A stretch of DNA of 64,000 nucleotides, taken from NCBI GenBank assembly GCA_047975545.1, contig JBKEDS010000004.1, forward strand, positions 71,541 through 135,540, written 5' to 3'. The DNA comes from JBKEDS01 sp047975545 (GTDB lineage Bacteria; Bacteroidota; Bacteroidia; Flavobacteriales; Flavobacteriaceae). This document shows, piece by piece, positions 1 to 8,450 of the stretch (position 1 is its first letter; every line of letters starts with the position of its first letter). Below the pieces are notes generated by a model. The model was not told the DNA's origin. It was given only the letters and a program-made list of their open reading frames with translations, and did no database searches. Both the position numbers and the translations under genes were made by a program.

Positions 1-40
1 GGCGGCACTAATTTTTTTAGCAACATTTAAACACAAACCC

Positions 41-367
41 ATGTTAGGCTTATTATTAATCTATTTTATAGGAAAACGGTTTTACGACCTCGCAACAGAA
101 TTCAACCAAAACAAATGGTTGTTTGCCATTTTAAGCGTTATTATATACTACGTGGCCGGCTTTATTCTCGGAATAGTTCTATTTGTACTGGACGTATACA
201 TATTCAATTGGGACATCGATTGGGACAATAATTTTGGCATTAACCTCCTTGGTATACCCGCCGGATTATTGGCCGTATGGGGCTTTTACACGATTTTGGA
301 AAACCGATGGAAAAAAACGACTACCATTATAAAGGATGAAGTGGACAACATCGGGAAACCCGTTTAA
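41..367 (+). CDS. small membrane protein of unknown function
   Basis: This 108-residue protein has three hydrophobic stretches (about residues 1-12, 27-52 and 67-87) and a charged, Lys-rich C-terminal end, so it should be a small inner-membrane protein with a cytoplasmic tail. Between the second and third stretch lies an acidic, Trp/Asp/Asn-rich loop. I recognise no catalytic motif or named domain; similar short membrane proteins are common in flavobacteria as hypothetical proteins. The ATG at 41 is the first start after an in-frame stop. The gene lies only 40 bases from the window edge, so its upstream context is unknown. Confidence 0.6.
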   Translation: MLGLLLIYFIGKRFYDLATEFNQNKWLFAILSVIIYYVAGFILGIVLFVLDVYIFNWDIDWDNNFGINLLGIPAGLLAVWGFYTILENRWKKTTTIIKDEVDNIGKPV

Positions 368-443
368 AAACCTCAATAAAAAAAGACATTTCAACACTTT
401 TTATTTTTTTTCAAAAAAAATATGTGACCCTTTAAAAGTTGCC

Positions 444-563
444 GTGTCCTAACAATAGGTAGATAGTTAAGCTATTATTGCAATTTTTAGGGTTTCTTAA
501 TTTTGCACATAATTATTTGTTAGGTGATTTGAGAGCGTTTCCACTCGGGAACGCTCTTTTTTT
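444..563 (+). ncRNA. candidate structured small RNA, 6S-like architecture
   Basis: Between the membrane-protein gene and mtaB is a non-coding stretch that folds into an extended hairpin. The closing stem is CCTAACAA (448-455) with TTGTTAGG (517-524). A small hairpin ATAG/CTAT (463-475) sits on the 5' side. An inner stem pairs 474-483 with 503-513, with one bulged base. An intrinsic terminator (531-563) follows directly. A long imperfect hairpin with a side hairpin in a central bubble is the layout of 6S RNA, and a flavobacterial class (6S-Flavo) is known. I assign that only by shape. I found no clear TAnnTTTG promoter upstream. Another structured RNA, or an mtaB leader, remains possible. Confidence 0.4.
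531..563 (+). terminator. intrinsic terminator before mtaB
   Basis: GAGCGTTTCC and GGGAACGCTC form a GC-rich stem around a short ACTC loop and are followed by a run of T residues. It terminates the candidate small RNA and lies about 30 bases before the mtaB start codon, so mtaB needs its own promoter or read-through. Confidence 0.85.
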
Positions 564-591
564 ATTAAATTTGCACGTTTTTAAATGCAAG

Positions 592-1938
592 ATGGACACA
601 CAAAAAAAAGTAGCGTTTTACACCTTGGGCTGTAAGCTAAATTTTTCCGAAACCTCGACCATAGCGCGAAGTTTTATTAACGAAGGCTTTACCCGTGTCG
701 ATTTTTCCGAACCGGCCGATATATACGTTATCAACACCTGTTCGGTAACCGACAATGCCGACAAACGCTTTAAAACCATTGTAAAGCAAGCACAAAACGC
801 AAACCCCAATGCTTTTGTTGCTGCCATTGGCTGTTACGCCCAATTAAAACCGCAAGAACTCGCCGATGTTAACGGCGTGGATCTCGTACTTGGCGCTACC
901 GAAAAATTCAAGATTACCCAATACCTTAACGACCTTACCAAAAACGACTTTGGCCACGTGCATTCCTGCGAAATAGAAGACGCCGATTTTTACGTAGGCT
1001 CCTACTCCCTGGGCGACCGTACCCGTGCGTTTTTAAAGGTACAAGATGGCTGCGACTACAAATGCACCTACTGTACCATTCCGCTTGCCCGTGGTATTTC
1101 CCGCAGCGACACCATGGAAAACGTACTTAAAAACGCCAAGGAAATTGCTGCACAAAATATTAAGGAAATAGTACTAACCGGCGTTAATATTGGCGATTAC
1201 GGAAAAGGCGAATTCGGAAACAAAAAACACGAACACACCTTTTTGGATTTGGTTACCCAGTTAGACAAAGTTGAAGGTATCGAGCGGCTAAGGATTTCGT
1301 CCATAGAACCCAATTTGCTAAAAAACGAAACCATAGAACTGGTGGCAAAATCAAGGGCTTTTGTACCGCATTTCCACATTCCGTTGCAAAGCGGTAGCAA
1401 TACTATTTTGAAAAAGATGAAACGCCGCTATTTAAGGGAATTGTATGTGGACAGGATTAGCAAAATCCGAAGCATTATGCCCCAAGCCTGCATTGGCGTA
1501 GATGTTATCGTGGGCTTTCCTGGCGAAACCGACGAGCATTTTTTGGAAACCTACCAGTTTTTAACCAATTTGGATGTTTCGTACCTGCACGTATTTACCT
1601 ATTCCGAGCGCGACAACACCGAAGCCGTGGAAATGGACGGCGCAGTACCCCAAAAAGTACGCAACAAACGCAGTAAAATGCTCCGCGGCCTATCGGTTAA
1701 AAAACGTAGGGCTTTTTACGAAAGCCAGATAAACAGTACAAGAACGGTTTTGTTTGAAGGCGAAAACAAACAGGGCTTTATCCACGGTTTTACCGAAAAC
1801 TACGTAAAAGTAAAAACGCCCTGGAACCCCGAACTGGTTAACACCCTGCACCAAGTAAAACTTACCAATATAGACGAAGATGGCTTGGTGCGTTTTGAGT
1901 TTTTAAACGAAACGGTTTTAAAAACTAATGTTTTTTAA
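592..1938 (+). CDS. mtaB: tRNA (t6A37) methylthiotransferase MtaB
   Basis: This is a radical-SAM methylthiotransferase that converts t6A to ms2t6A at position 37 of tRNAs reading ANN codons. The N-terminal MTTase domain carries cluster cysteines C14, C50 and C81. The radical-SAM domain has the CxxxCxxC signature C154/C158/C161, and a TRAM-like C-terminal region follows. The length of 448 residues is normal for the family. I chose ATG 592 because the frame is open further upstream to 478 only through the small RNA and its terminator, and the family starts a few residues before the first conserved Cys. The gene stands alone on the plus strand. Confidence 0.93.
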   Translation: MDTQKKVAFYTLGCKLNFSETSTIARSFINEGFTRVDFSEPADIYVINTCSVTDNADKRFKTIVKQAQNANPNAFVAAIGCYAQLKPQELADVNGVDLVLGATEKFKITQYLNDLTKNDFGHVHSCEIEDADFYVGSYSLGDRTRAFLKVQDGCDYKCTYCTIPLARGISRSDTMENVLKNAKEIAAQNIKEIVLTGVNIGDYGKGEFGNKKHEHTFLDLVTQLDKVEGIERLRISSIEPNLLKNETIELVAKSRAFVPHFHIPLQSGSNTILKKMKRRYLRELYVDRISKIRSIMPQACIGVDVIVGFPGETDEHFLETYQFLTNLDVSYLHVFTYSERDNTEAVEMDGAVPQKVRNKRSKMLRGLSVKKRRAFYESQINSTRTVLFEGENKQGFIHGFTENYVKVKTPWNPELVNTLHQVKLTNIDEDGLVRFEFLNETVLKTNVF

Positions 1939-2061
1939 AAACCTCTGCGCCGATACAAGTTTTTTTCGCAACTAATTTCAAATTAAAACATTCAATTTCC
2001 CCATTGACTATTAGCAAATAAATCCGTAAATTGCACCAATAATAGCAATATTGAAGCACTT

Positions 2062-2325
2062 ATGTCAACAATACGAAAATCAATTACATTTACCGAACAA
2101 CAAGATAGATGGATAAAGCAACAAATAGAAGAAGGGCTTTACACCAACGATAGTGAGTACCTTAGAGACTTAATCCGAAAAGACCAAAAAGAAAAACAAG
2201 GTTTGTCCGAATTAAGAAATGCTATCCAAGAAGGCATCGACAGTGGCGTAAGCAACAGAACTGTAGAAGACATTTGGAAAGAAGCCGAAGAAAAATATGC
2301 AAAAAGAAAACAATTATCAACTTAG
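2062..2325 (+). CDS. parD: ParD-family antitoxin
   Basis: This 87-residue protein begins with a ribbon-helix-helix-like segment (SITFTEQQDRWIKQQI) followed by the family's typical 'SEYLRDLIR' helix and a charged C-terminal tail. ParD proteins bind their own promoter through the ribbon-helix-helix and neutralise ParE through the tail. The next gene overlaps it by 29 bases, as expected for a co-translated toxin-antitoxin pair. The operon is probably autoregulated; I did not resolve an operator in the AT-rich upstream DNA. Confidence 0.88.
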   Translation: MSTIRKSITFTEQQDRWIKQQIEEGLYTNDSEYLRDLIRKDQKEKQGLSELRNAIQEGIDSGVSNRTVEDIWKEAEEKYAKRKQLST

Positions 2326-2599
2326 CAATAAAGCTGATAAAGATTTGTCCGACATAGCCAATTACACCATTGAAACATTCGGGTTAAAACAAGCCCACAT
2401 TTATAAAAATGGGCTAATTGAAACTTTTCTTTTTTTAGCCTCAAACCCAAAACGGGGAAGAGATTTCTTCCTTAATAACGGTTTTAGCGTAAAACGATTT
2501 AAATACAAATCGCATGTTATCTTTTTCCAAAAAACAATTAAAGGCATTTTAATTTTAAGAATTTTAGGAGGCAAAATGGATTTTGAAAAGCATTTATAA
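2297..2599 (+). CDS. parE: ParE/RelE-superfamily toxin
   Basis: This 100-residue basic protein has the ParE pattern: an N-terminal helical pair ('DLSDIANYTIETFG'), a central 'NPKRGRDF' turn and a C-terminal strand pair with 'SHVIFFQ' and 'ILRILGG'. Characterised ParE toxins block DNA gyrase, while RelE relatives cut mRNA; the sequence alone does not fully settle which applies here, though the ParD partner favours ParE. It overlaps the antitoxin gene by 29 bases and is in a different frame. All core segments are present, so it looks intact. Confidence 0.87.
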   Translation: MQKENNYQLSNKADKDLSDIANYTIETFGLKQAHIYKNGLIETFLFLASNPKRGRDFFLNNGFSVKRFKYKSHVIFFQKTIKGILILRILGGKMDFEKHL

Positions 2600-2643
2600 T
2601 TTTTTTTATTAGGTATTATTAAAAAAAACAGTAATTATCTAAC

Positions 2644-2925
2644 ATGACCAACAACGATATACTAAAAAAATTACGGGTTGCCCTAAAATTGCGCGACGAC
2701 GATATTGTAAACATCTTGGCCTTGGTAGATTTTAGAATATCGAAAAGCGAACTTGGCGCCTTTTTTAGGCGCGAGGACCATCCCAAATACGTAGAATGCG
2801 GCGACCAAATTTTACGCAATTTCCTAAACGGACTGGTTATCCATATGCGCGGCCCCATGCCGCCCAGAAAAGAAAAAACGGATACCCCCATTTCCAAAAA
2901 ACATGTAAAACCCAATAAAAAGTAA
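2644..2925 (+). CDS. DUF1456-family protein (single repeat)
   Basis: The 93-residue product starts with the DUF1456 pattern (NNDILKKLRVALKLRDDDIV, then 'SELGAFFRREDHPKYVECGDQILRNFLNGL') known from E. coli YehS. YehS carries two such units, while this protein has one followed by a Pro/Lys-rich tail, so it is about half length. The function of the family is unknown. The gene starts 44 bases after the ParE stop and could share its transcript, but nothing links it to the toxin-antitoxin function. Confidence 0.75.
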   Translation: MTNNDILKKLRVALKLRDDDIVNILALVDFRISKSELGAFFRREDHPKYVECGDQILRNFLNGLVIHMRGPMPPRKEKTDTPISKKHVKPNKK

Positions 2926-3006
2926 CCCCGTAGGGTTTTAAGCCTGCTGTTATGTTAGGCACCTTTAAAAAATAGCCAATGGATAATTGAAGAATCGCAA
3001 AAAACA

Positions 3007-3070
3007 TCCCGCAAAAAACACTGAATCCTGTTTAATATAATTTCTGCGAATATCTGCGTGTTCAGCGGGA
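3007..3070. repeat. degenerate 'CTGCG' inverted-repeat element
   Basis: TCCCGC (3007-3012) and GCGGGA (3065-3070) bound a stretch containing TTCTGCGAATATCTGCG and a GTGTTCAGCGGGA end. Repeats of this 'ATCTGCG' style are common between genes in flavobacterial genomes, to my recollection. It lies in the 170-base gap between convergent genes, where I see no other feature. Confidence 0.4.
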
Positions 3071-3095
3071 AAACAAAATCGAAAAAGACATAACC

Positions 3096-4961
3096 TTATC
3101 CTTCCAGCTTTGAAGAAAGCTCGAACCAACGCTCCTCCTTTGCCTCAATGGTATTTAATAAGTTTTGCAGCTCTTCCGAAAGGGCATTAATTTGTTCGGG
3201 GGTTAAATCGGGGTTATTAAACTTGGCTTCCAGTTCTTTTTTATCAAACGCCAAAGCGTTTAGTTTGCTTTCAATGTTCCTAAGCTCTTTTTCTTCGTTA
3301 AAGCTAAGTTTATCGGTTTGGTTTTTTTTCCATGAGGTTTTTTCTTTTTTATCCTCGGCATCGCTATTGGAAACTACGGGCTGGCTATCGTCGTAAACCC
3401 GAAAATCGGTGTAGTTACCCGGAAAATCCTCAATTTCGCCCTCTCCCCTAAACACAAATAAATGATCCACCACCTTGTCCATAAAATAGCGGTCGTGCGA
3501 CACCACGATAACGCAGCCGGGAAAATCCATTAAAAAACTTTCCAACACGTTTAGGGTTACAATATCCAAATCGTTTGTAGGCTCGTCGAGAATTAAAAAA
3601 TTGGGGTTTTGTATTAAAACCGTGCATAAATACAAGCGTTTACGCTCGCCGCCACTAAGTTTTTCAACAAAATCGTATTGTTTTTTTCTGCTGAACAAAA
3701 AACGCTCCAAAAGTTGCTGGGCGCTTATTTGTCGGCCTTTTTTTAGGGGAATATAATCGCCAAACTCCCGAATAACGTCAATGACCTTTTGTTCGGGCTT
3801 AACGGCAATGCCCATTTGGGTATAATAGCCAAACTTTACGGTATCGCCAATAACAATTTTTCCCGAATCGGGTTTTGCCGTTTGGGTTAAAATATTTAAA
3901 AACGTGGTTTTACCCGTACCGTTTTTGCCAATAATGCCCACCCGCTCGCTTTTTTGAAAGGTATAATCGAACTTATTAAGAATAACCTTGTCCTTAAAGG
4001 CCTTGGACACTTTATGAAACTCGACGATCTTGCTGCCCAAGCGCTCCATATTAAGTTCCAACTGTACCAAATGCTCCTTGCGGCGCTGGCTGGCACGGTG
4101 TTTTATATCCTGAAAATCGTCTATGCGCGATTTCGATTTTGTGGTTCTGGCCTTGGGCTGTCGGCGCATCCATTCCAGTTCCTTTTTAAAAAGTTGCTTG
4201 GCCTTGTTGGTTTCGGTATCGGCAAGCTCAATTCGTGCTTCCCGTTTTTCCAAATAATACGAATAATTGCCTTTGTAGCTGTACAATTGTCCTTCGTCCA
4301 ACTCAATGATTTCGTTGCACACCCGCTCCAAGAAATAACGGTCGTGCGTTACCATAAAAAGCGTAATATTTTCCTTGGCAAAAAAGGCTTCCAACCACTC
4401 GATCATTTCCAAATCAAGGTGGTTGGTAGGTTCGTCCAAAATTAACAAATCGGGTTTGTTAATCAAGGCATTGGCCAAGGCCAAGCGTTTTTTTTGCCCA
4501 CCGGAAAGCGTGCTTACCTTTTGGCTTAAATTATCCAGTTTTAATTTGAAAAGAATTTGCTTGTACTGCGTTTCGAAATCCCAAGCCTGGTTAACCTCCA
4601 TTTGCTCGAAAGCCTTTTGGTAGGCTTCGGTGTCTTCGGGGTTTTCCAAGGCTTTTTCATAAGCCTCAATAACTTTTAAAATGGCATTATCGCTGGCAAA
4701 AATGGTTTGTTCAACCGTTAAACCGCCATCGAACTTTGGGTCTTGCGAGAGGAACGACACCGTAATATCCTTGCGGTAAATTACGTTGCCCGAATCGGGC
4801 GTATCTTCACCCGAAATAATATTTAAAATCGAGGTTTTTCCTGTTCCGTTTTTGGCCACAAAGGCTGTTTTTTGGTCCTTGTGAACGCTAAACGACAAGT
4901 TTTGAAACAGGGTAAGCTCGCCATAGGATTTCGATATGTTTTCGACTGTTAGGTAATTCAA
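3096..4961 (-). CDS. ABC-F family ATPase (Uup-like)
   Basis: This 621-residue soluble protein has two ATP-binding cassettes and no membrane segments. The first has a Walker A at 36-43 (with Ala in place of the usual first Gly), LSGGQ at 152-156 and LDEPTN at 175-180. The second has Walker A at 345-352, LSGGE at 435-439 and a second LDEPTN shortly after. A charged inter-domain linker (about 235-300) and a C-terminal coiled coil (about 555-615) match Uup-type ABC-F proteins. These act on the ribosome or on branched DNA rather than in transport. An antibiotic-resistance role cannot be judged from sequence. It appears monocistronic. Confidence 0.9.
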   Translation of the reverse strand: MNYLTVENISKSYGELTLFQNLSFSVHKDQKTAFVAKNGTGKTSILNIISGEDTPDSGNVIYRKDITVSFLSQDPKFDGGLTVEQTIFASDNAILKVIEAYEKALENPEDTEAYQKAFEQMEVNQAWDFETQYKQILFKLKLDNLSQKVSTLSGGQKKRLALANALINKPDLLILDEPTNHLDLEMIEWLEAFFAKENITLFMVTHDRYFLERVCNEIIELDEGQLYSYKGNYSYYLEKREARIELADTETNKAKQLFKKELEWMRRQPKARTTKSKSRIDDFQDIKHRASQRRKEHLVQLELNMERLGSKIVEFHKVSKAFKDKVILNKFDYTFQKSERVGIIGKNGTGKTTFLNILTQTAKPDSGKIVIGDTVKFGYYTQMGIAVKPEQKVIDVIREFGDYIPLKKGRQISAQQLLERFLFSRKKQYDFVEKLSGGERKRLYLCTVLIQNPNFLILDEPTNDLDIVTLNVLESFLMDFPGCVIVVSHDRYFMDKVVDHLFVFRGEGEIEDFPGNYTDFRVYDDSQPVVSNSDAEDKKEKTSWKKNQTDKLSFNEEKELRNIESKLNALAFDKKELEAKFNNPDLTPEQINALSEELQNLLNTIEAKEERWFELSSKLEG

Positions 4962-5147
4962 ACGGTTTTATTTTTTTGCAAATCAACAAATAAAAAACAA
5001 AACCCAAAGCGTGTTTTATTCATTTTTTTTATAGACATCGCTAAAACTAAAAACACCCCTAAAGTTTGCCTATATTATTTTCGAACGGCTTGCGTTTGTT
5101 TCAAAACCATTAATTTTTAATTTTTCACCAACACAAGCCATCATAAC

Positions 5148-5211
5148 AATATTACTCCGACGAAGAATGAAGAAGAATCTCTAATTTATCTTTCTTTCGT
5201 TGGAACGACAT
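5148..5211. repeat. imperfect palindromic repeat (CCGACGAA...GAATCTC type)
   Basis: A left arm running through CTCCGACGAAGAATGAAG and GAATCTC faces a degenerate right arm TTTCTTTCGTTGGAACGACA. It resembles the flavobacterial intergenic 'TTCCGACGAAGGAGGAATCTC' repeat. It is the only structure I see in the 373-base gap between two minus-strand genes (4962-5334). The rest is AT-rich and should include the promoter of the ABC-F gene. Confidence 0.45.
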
Positions 5212-5334
5212 AAACATTATATACTAAGCAAGGCGAAACATTTTGCTTGTTTTTTTATTTCAAAATTTAATATTACAAATCTTTTTACAATTTACGGGAT
5301 GGGATAAAACATGAAAACCGGTATAATGCTATTT

Positions 5335-6927
5335 TTACAAAATATAATCGGTACTAATAAAATTAGAGGTTTTGGTTTCCAATAAATCGTTTAAAATTTT
5401 AAGATTGTATTCGTTATCTTTTGAAGCCACAAAAGTTCGGATGGAAAACGAACGTAGGGCATCGTGGACGCTTAGGGTACTGAAAGCCGAATCTTTTCGG
5501 CCCGTAAACGGATACACGTCGGGGCCGCGCTGGCACGAACTGTTTAGGTTTACACGGCACACCAAATTAACCAAGGTATCGATTAACGGTGCAAGGGTTT
5601 TTACGTCCTTGCCAAACAGGCTTACTTGCTGCCCGTAATTGGATTCGGCCATATCGTCCAATGGTTTTTCTATATACTTAAACGGAATTATTGGCACTAC
5701 GGGGCCAAACTGCTCCTCTTGGTACACCCGCATGGTTTTGTTTACCGGATAAAGCACGGCTGGAAAAATATAATTTTCGGTAATTTGCCCGCCTTTCATA
5801 TTTACAATATGGGCACCTTTTTCTTTGGCATCGATAATTAAATCCTGTATGTAAGCGGGTTTATCGCTTTCGGGCAATGGTGTTAAAAACGCCCCTTGCT
5901 CCCAGGGGTTTCCAAATTTTAGTTCGTCTACTTTTTTGGCAAAACGCTTGTTAAATTCGCCTACAACCGATTCGTGCACGTACAGTACTTTTAAGGCCGT
6001 ACAACGCTGGCCGTTAAAGGACAGGCTTCCCGCAATACATTCGTTTACCGCCAAATCCAAATCGGCATCGGGCAATACAATGGCCGGGTTTTTGGCCTCC
6101 AAGCCCAATACCATGCGTAAACGGTTTCCTTTTGGGTGCTGCGATTGCAGGGCATTTGCCGATTTACTATTGCCTATTAAGGCCAAAACATCTATACGCC
6201 CCGACTGCATAATTGGCGTTGCCAACACGCGGCCACGACCGTAAATTACGTTTACCACACCTTTTGGAAAACTACTTTGAAAGGCTTCCAAAAGTGGCGA
6301 TATAAGTAAAATACCCAACTTGGCCGGTTTAAAAATTACGGTGTTGCCCATAATAAGTGCCGGAATTAAAAGCGTAAAGGTTTCGTTTAGCGGATAATTG
6401 TAAGGTCCCAAACACAACACTACGCCAAGTGGCCCGCGACGGATGTGCGCATAAACGCCATCGTGTTTTTCGAACTTTGCCGAATCGCGGTCTATTTGTT
6501 TATAATCTTCAATGGTATCGTAAATATACTCCACGGTACGGTCGAACTCCTTTTGCGAATCGGATAGGTTTTTGCCAATTTCCCACATGAGATATTTCAC
6601 GATTTCCTCGCGCTTGGTTTTCATTTGGGTTACAAATTTTTCCATACAGGCAATCCTGTCCACCACTTTCATGGTTGGCCACAGGCCTTGTCCTTTTCCA
6701 TAGGCATCGCAGGCCGATTCCAAAGCTTCAACGGCTTCTTTTTCACCCAAATCGGGAACGGTACCTAATAGGGTTGGCTTATAGGTTTCGGTTGATGATA
6801 TGGTGGAATACACTTCGGCGGTTTCGCCTTTCCATTCTTTTAATTCGCCCGACACCAAATAGGTTTTTTGGTGCAGAAGCGATGTAATTTTATAGGGTTC
6901 GGGAATATTTATTTTTTCGGTAGACAT
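5335..6927 (-). CDS. gapN: NADP-dependent glyceraldehyde-3-phosphate dehydrogenase-like aldehyde dehydrogenase
   Basis: This 530-residue aldehyde dehydrogenase contains the usual landmarks in order: 'LGPYNYPLNE', the cofactor-contacting 'FKPAK' segment, the catalytic Glu region 'LGLEAKNPAIVLPDAD', the catalytic Cys in 'NGQRCTALK', and 'EEQFGPVVP'. The QRCTA context and overall length fit the non-phosphorylating GapN group, which oxidises glyceraldehyde-3-phosphate to 3-phosphoglycerate and yields NADPH. Substrate choice within this superfamily is hard to prove from sequence, so another aldehyde substrate remains possible. The gene is alone, with a consensus -7 box about 50 bases upstream. Confidence 0.75.
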   Translation of the reverse strand: MSTEKINIPEPYKITSLLHQKTYLVSGELKEWKGETAEVYSTISSTETYKPTLLGTVPDLGEKEAVEALESACDAYGKGQGLWPTMKVVDRIACMEKFVTQMKTKREEIVKYLMWEIGKNLSDSQKEFDRTVEYIYDTIEDYKQIDRDSAKFEKHDGVYAHIRRGPLGVVLCLGPYNYPLNETFTLLIPALIMGNTVIFKPAKLGILLISPLLEAFQSSFPKGVVNVIYGRGRVLATPIMQSGRIDVLALIGNSKSANALQSQHPKGNRLRMVLGLEAKNPAIVLPDADLDLAVNECIAGSLSFNGQRCTALKVLYVHESVVGEFNKRFAKKVDELKFGNPWEQGAFLTPLPESDKPAYIQDLIIDAKEKGAHIVNMKGGQITENYIFPAVLYPVNKTMRVYQEEQFGPVVPIIPFKYIEKPLDDMAESNYGQQVSLFGKDVKTLAPLIDTLVNLVCRVNLNSSCQRGPDVYPFTGRKDSAFSTLSVHDALRSFSIRTFVASKDNEYNLKILNDLLETKTSNFISTDYIL

Positions 6928-6978
6928 AGGTTTATTTTTATTAACGAATTATGTAACAATTTTGGGTTTTCACTTCAA

Positions 6979-6986
6979 CAAAGATA
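6979..6986 (-). promoter_or_regulatory. -7 box of gapN promoter
   Basis: On the minus strand this reads TATCTTTG, an exact match to the Bacteroidota -7 consensus TAnnTTTG, 52 bases before the gapN start codon. I do not see a TTG at the expected distance upstream, so only half of the promoter is supported. Confidence 0.45.
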
Positions 6987-7113
6987 CTTGTATTTTAACT
7001 AAAAACAGCTTCGACTTATCAATGATACTTTAGAAATATGGCTTTCGTAACAATAGCACGACAACCCAAGAAAGTGTTTAATGCGCAATCGTTTTCGGGT
7101 TAAGGTATTCTCC

Positions 7114-8373
7114 TTAAACCAAAAACTCGAACAAATCGGGCTTGTTATTTAAGTAATCGCCAAAAAAGTTATGTTGCTTCATTCGGGAAATAAGCGGCTC
7201 TAAATCGTTGGCCGACTGCAACTGTACGCCCACAACGGCCGAACCGTTTTCGCGGTTTGTTTTTTTGGCATACTGAAAATGGGTAATATCGTCGGTCGGT
7301 CCTAAAATATCGACCACAAACTCCCGCAATGCGCCCGCACGTTGCGGAAACTTTATTATAAAATAATGTTTTAGGTTGGCGTACAACAAAGCCCGCTCCT
7401 TAATTTCGGCGGTTCGGGTAATGTCGTTATTACTGCCACTTACCACACAAACTACGGTTTTTCCTTTTATTTCTTCGGCATAAAAATCCAAGGCCGAAAT
7501 ACTTAAAGCACCTGCGGGTTCGACCACGATAGCATCCTTGTTATACAGTTCCAAAATGGTTTCGCATACTTTGCCTTCGGGTACGGTTACCATATCGAAC
7601 AGATTTTCCTTGCATATCGGGAAGGTTAAATCGCCCACGCGTTTTACCGCTGCCCCATCGACAAATTTTTCAATATGTTCCAGTTCGGTATTTTTGTTGT
7701 TTTTTATGGATTGCGACATAGAAGGCGCTCCCAAAGGCTCGACCCCTATAATTTTGGTTTGGGGCGATAACATTTTAAACACCGAAGACAGCCCCGAAGC
7801 CAATCCGCCACCGCCAATGGCTATAAACACGTAATCGATAGGCTGGGGTGTTTGGTTTAAAATTTCAAGCCCGATGGTACCCTGACCTTCGATTACTTTT
7901 TTATCGTCGAACGGGTGGATAAATGCTTTTTGCTGCTGCTCGCAAGCCTGCATGGCGGCATGGTAGGCATCGTCGTAGGTATCGCCCACCAGTTTTATAT
8001 CGATATAATCTTCGCCAAACATTTTAACCTGTTCTATTTTTTGGTTTGGGGTTGGCGAAGGCATGTAAATAGTACCCTTTATTTTTAACAGCCTGCACGA
8101 TAGGGCAACACCTTGGGCGTGGTTTCCGGCACTGGCACAAACGACGCCTTTTACCGATTCCTCCTCCGTTAACGAACTTATTTTATTGTAAGCCCCACGG
8201 ATTTTATACGAGCGTACTTGTTGCAAATCTTCGCGCTTTAACAAAATATTAGCCCCAAACAGCTTGGAATACCTATGGCTTGGGCTTAAAGGCGTAACTG
8301 CCGACACGTTTTTAATGGTGTCGGCAGCTACTTTTATGCTATCTATATTAGGAAAATAGGTGTTTTTGTGCAC
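7114..8373 (-). CDS. ilvA: threonine ammonia-lyase (threonine dehydratase)
   Basis: This PLP enzyme deaminates threonine to 2-oxobutanoate, the first committed step to isoleucine. The Schiff-base lysine is K57 in 'SYKIRGAYNK', the phosphate loop appears as 'IGGGGLASGL', and 'SAGNHAQG' is present. The 419-residue form has a single C-terminal ACT-like regulatory region (from about 335, 'HYFIIKFPQRAGALREF'), shorter than the two-ACT E. coli IlvA. It is the last gene of the ilv cluster, 76 bases after ilvC with two hairpins in between, so its expression may differ from the upstream genes. Confidence 0.93.
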   Translation of the reverse strand: MHKNTYFPNIDSIKVAADTIKNVSAVTPLSPSHRYSKLFGANILLKREDLQQVRSYKIRGAYNKISSLTEEESVKGVVCASAGNHAQGVALSCRLLKIKGTIYMPSPTPNQKIEQVKMFGEDYIDIKLVGDTYDDAYHAAMQACEQQQKAFIHPFDDKKVIEGQGTIGLEILNQTPQPIDYVFIAIGGGGLASGLSSVFKMLSPQTKIIGVEPLGAPSMSQSIKNNKNTELEHIEKFVDGAAVKRVGDLTFPICKENLFDMVTVPEGKVCETILELYNKDAIVVEPAGALSISALDFYAEEIKGKTVVCVVSGSNNDITRTAEIKERALLYANLKHYFIIKFPQRAGALREFVVDILGPTDDITHFQYAKKTNRENGSAVVGVQLQSANDLEPLISRMKQHNFFGDYLNNKPDLFEFLV

Positions 8374-8390
8374 AGTTTTAAAATATTAAC

Positions 8391-8450
8391 AAACCTTGCA
8401 GGCTTTTAAAACCCACAAGGTCGAGATGAGATTTCCGCTTTTGCGGAAAT
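8391..8450 (-). repeat. two adjacent hairpins between ilvC and ilvA
   Basis: ATTTCCGC (8431-8438) and GCGGAAAT (8443-8450) form a perfect 8-bp hairpin with a TTTT loop that touches the ilvC stop codon. Next to it, ACCTTG...CAAGGT (about 8393-8421) brackets a Gly/Ala-poor TTTTAAAA centre, of a repeat style common in flavobacteria. Neither is followed by a T run, so they may stabilise the 3' end of ilvC mRNA or act as processing sites rather than terminate. Confidence 0.5.

Noticed and set aside
478..591. N-terminal extension of mtaB by 38 codons
   Set aside because: It would run through the candidate small RNA and its terminator, and family members start just before the first cluster cysteine. 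ATG 592 fits.
2062..2925. ParDE plus DUF1456 as a three-part defence module
   Set aside because: The DUF1456 gene is close, but nothing in its sequence ties it to the toxin-antitoxin pair, and the spacing of 44 bases allows simple adjacency.
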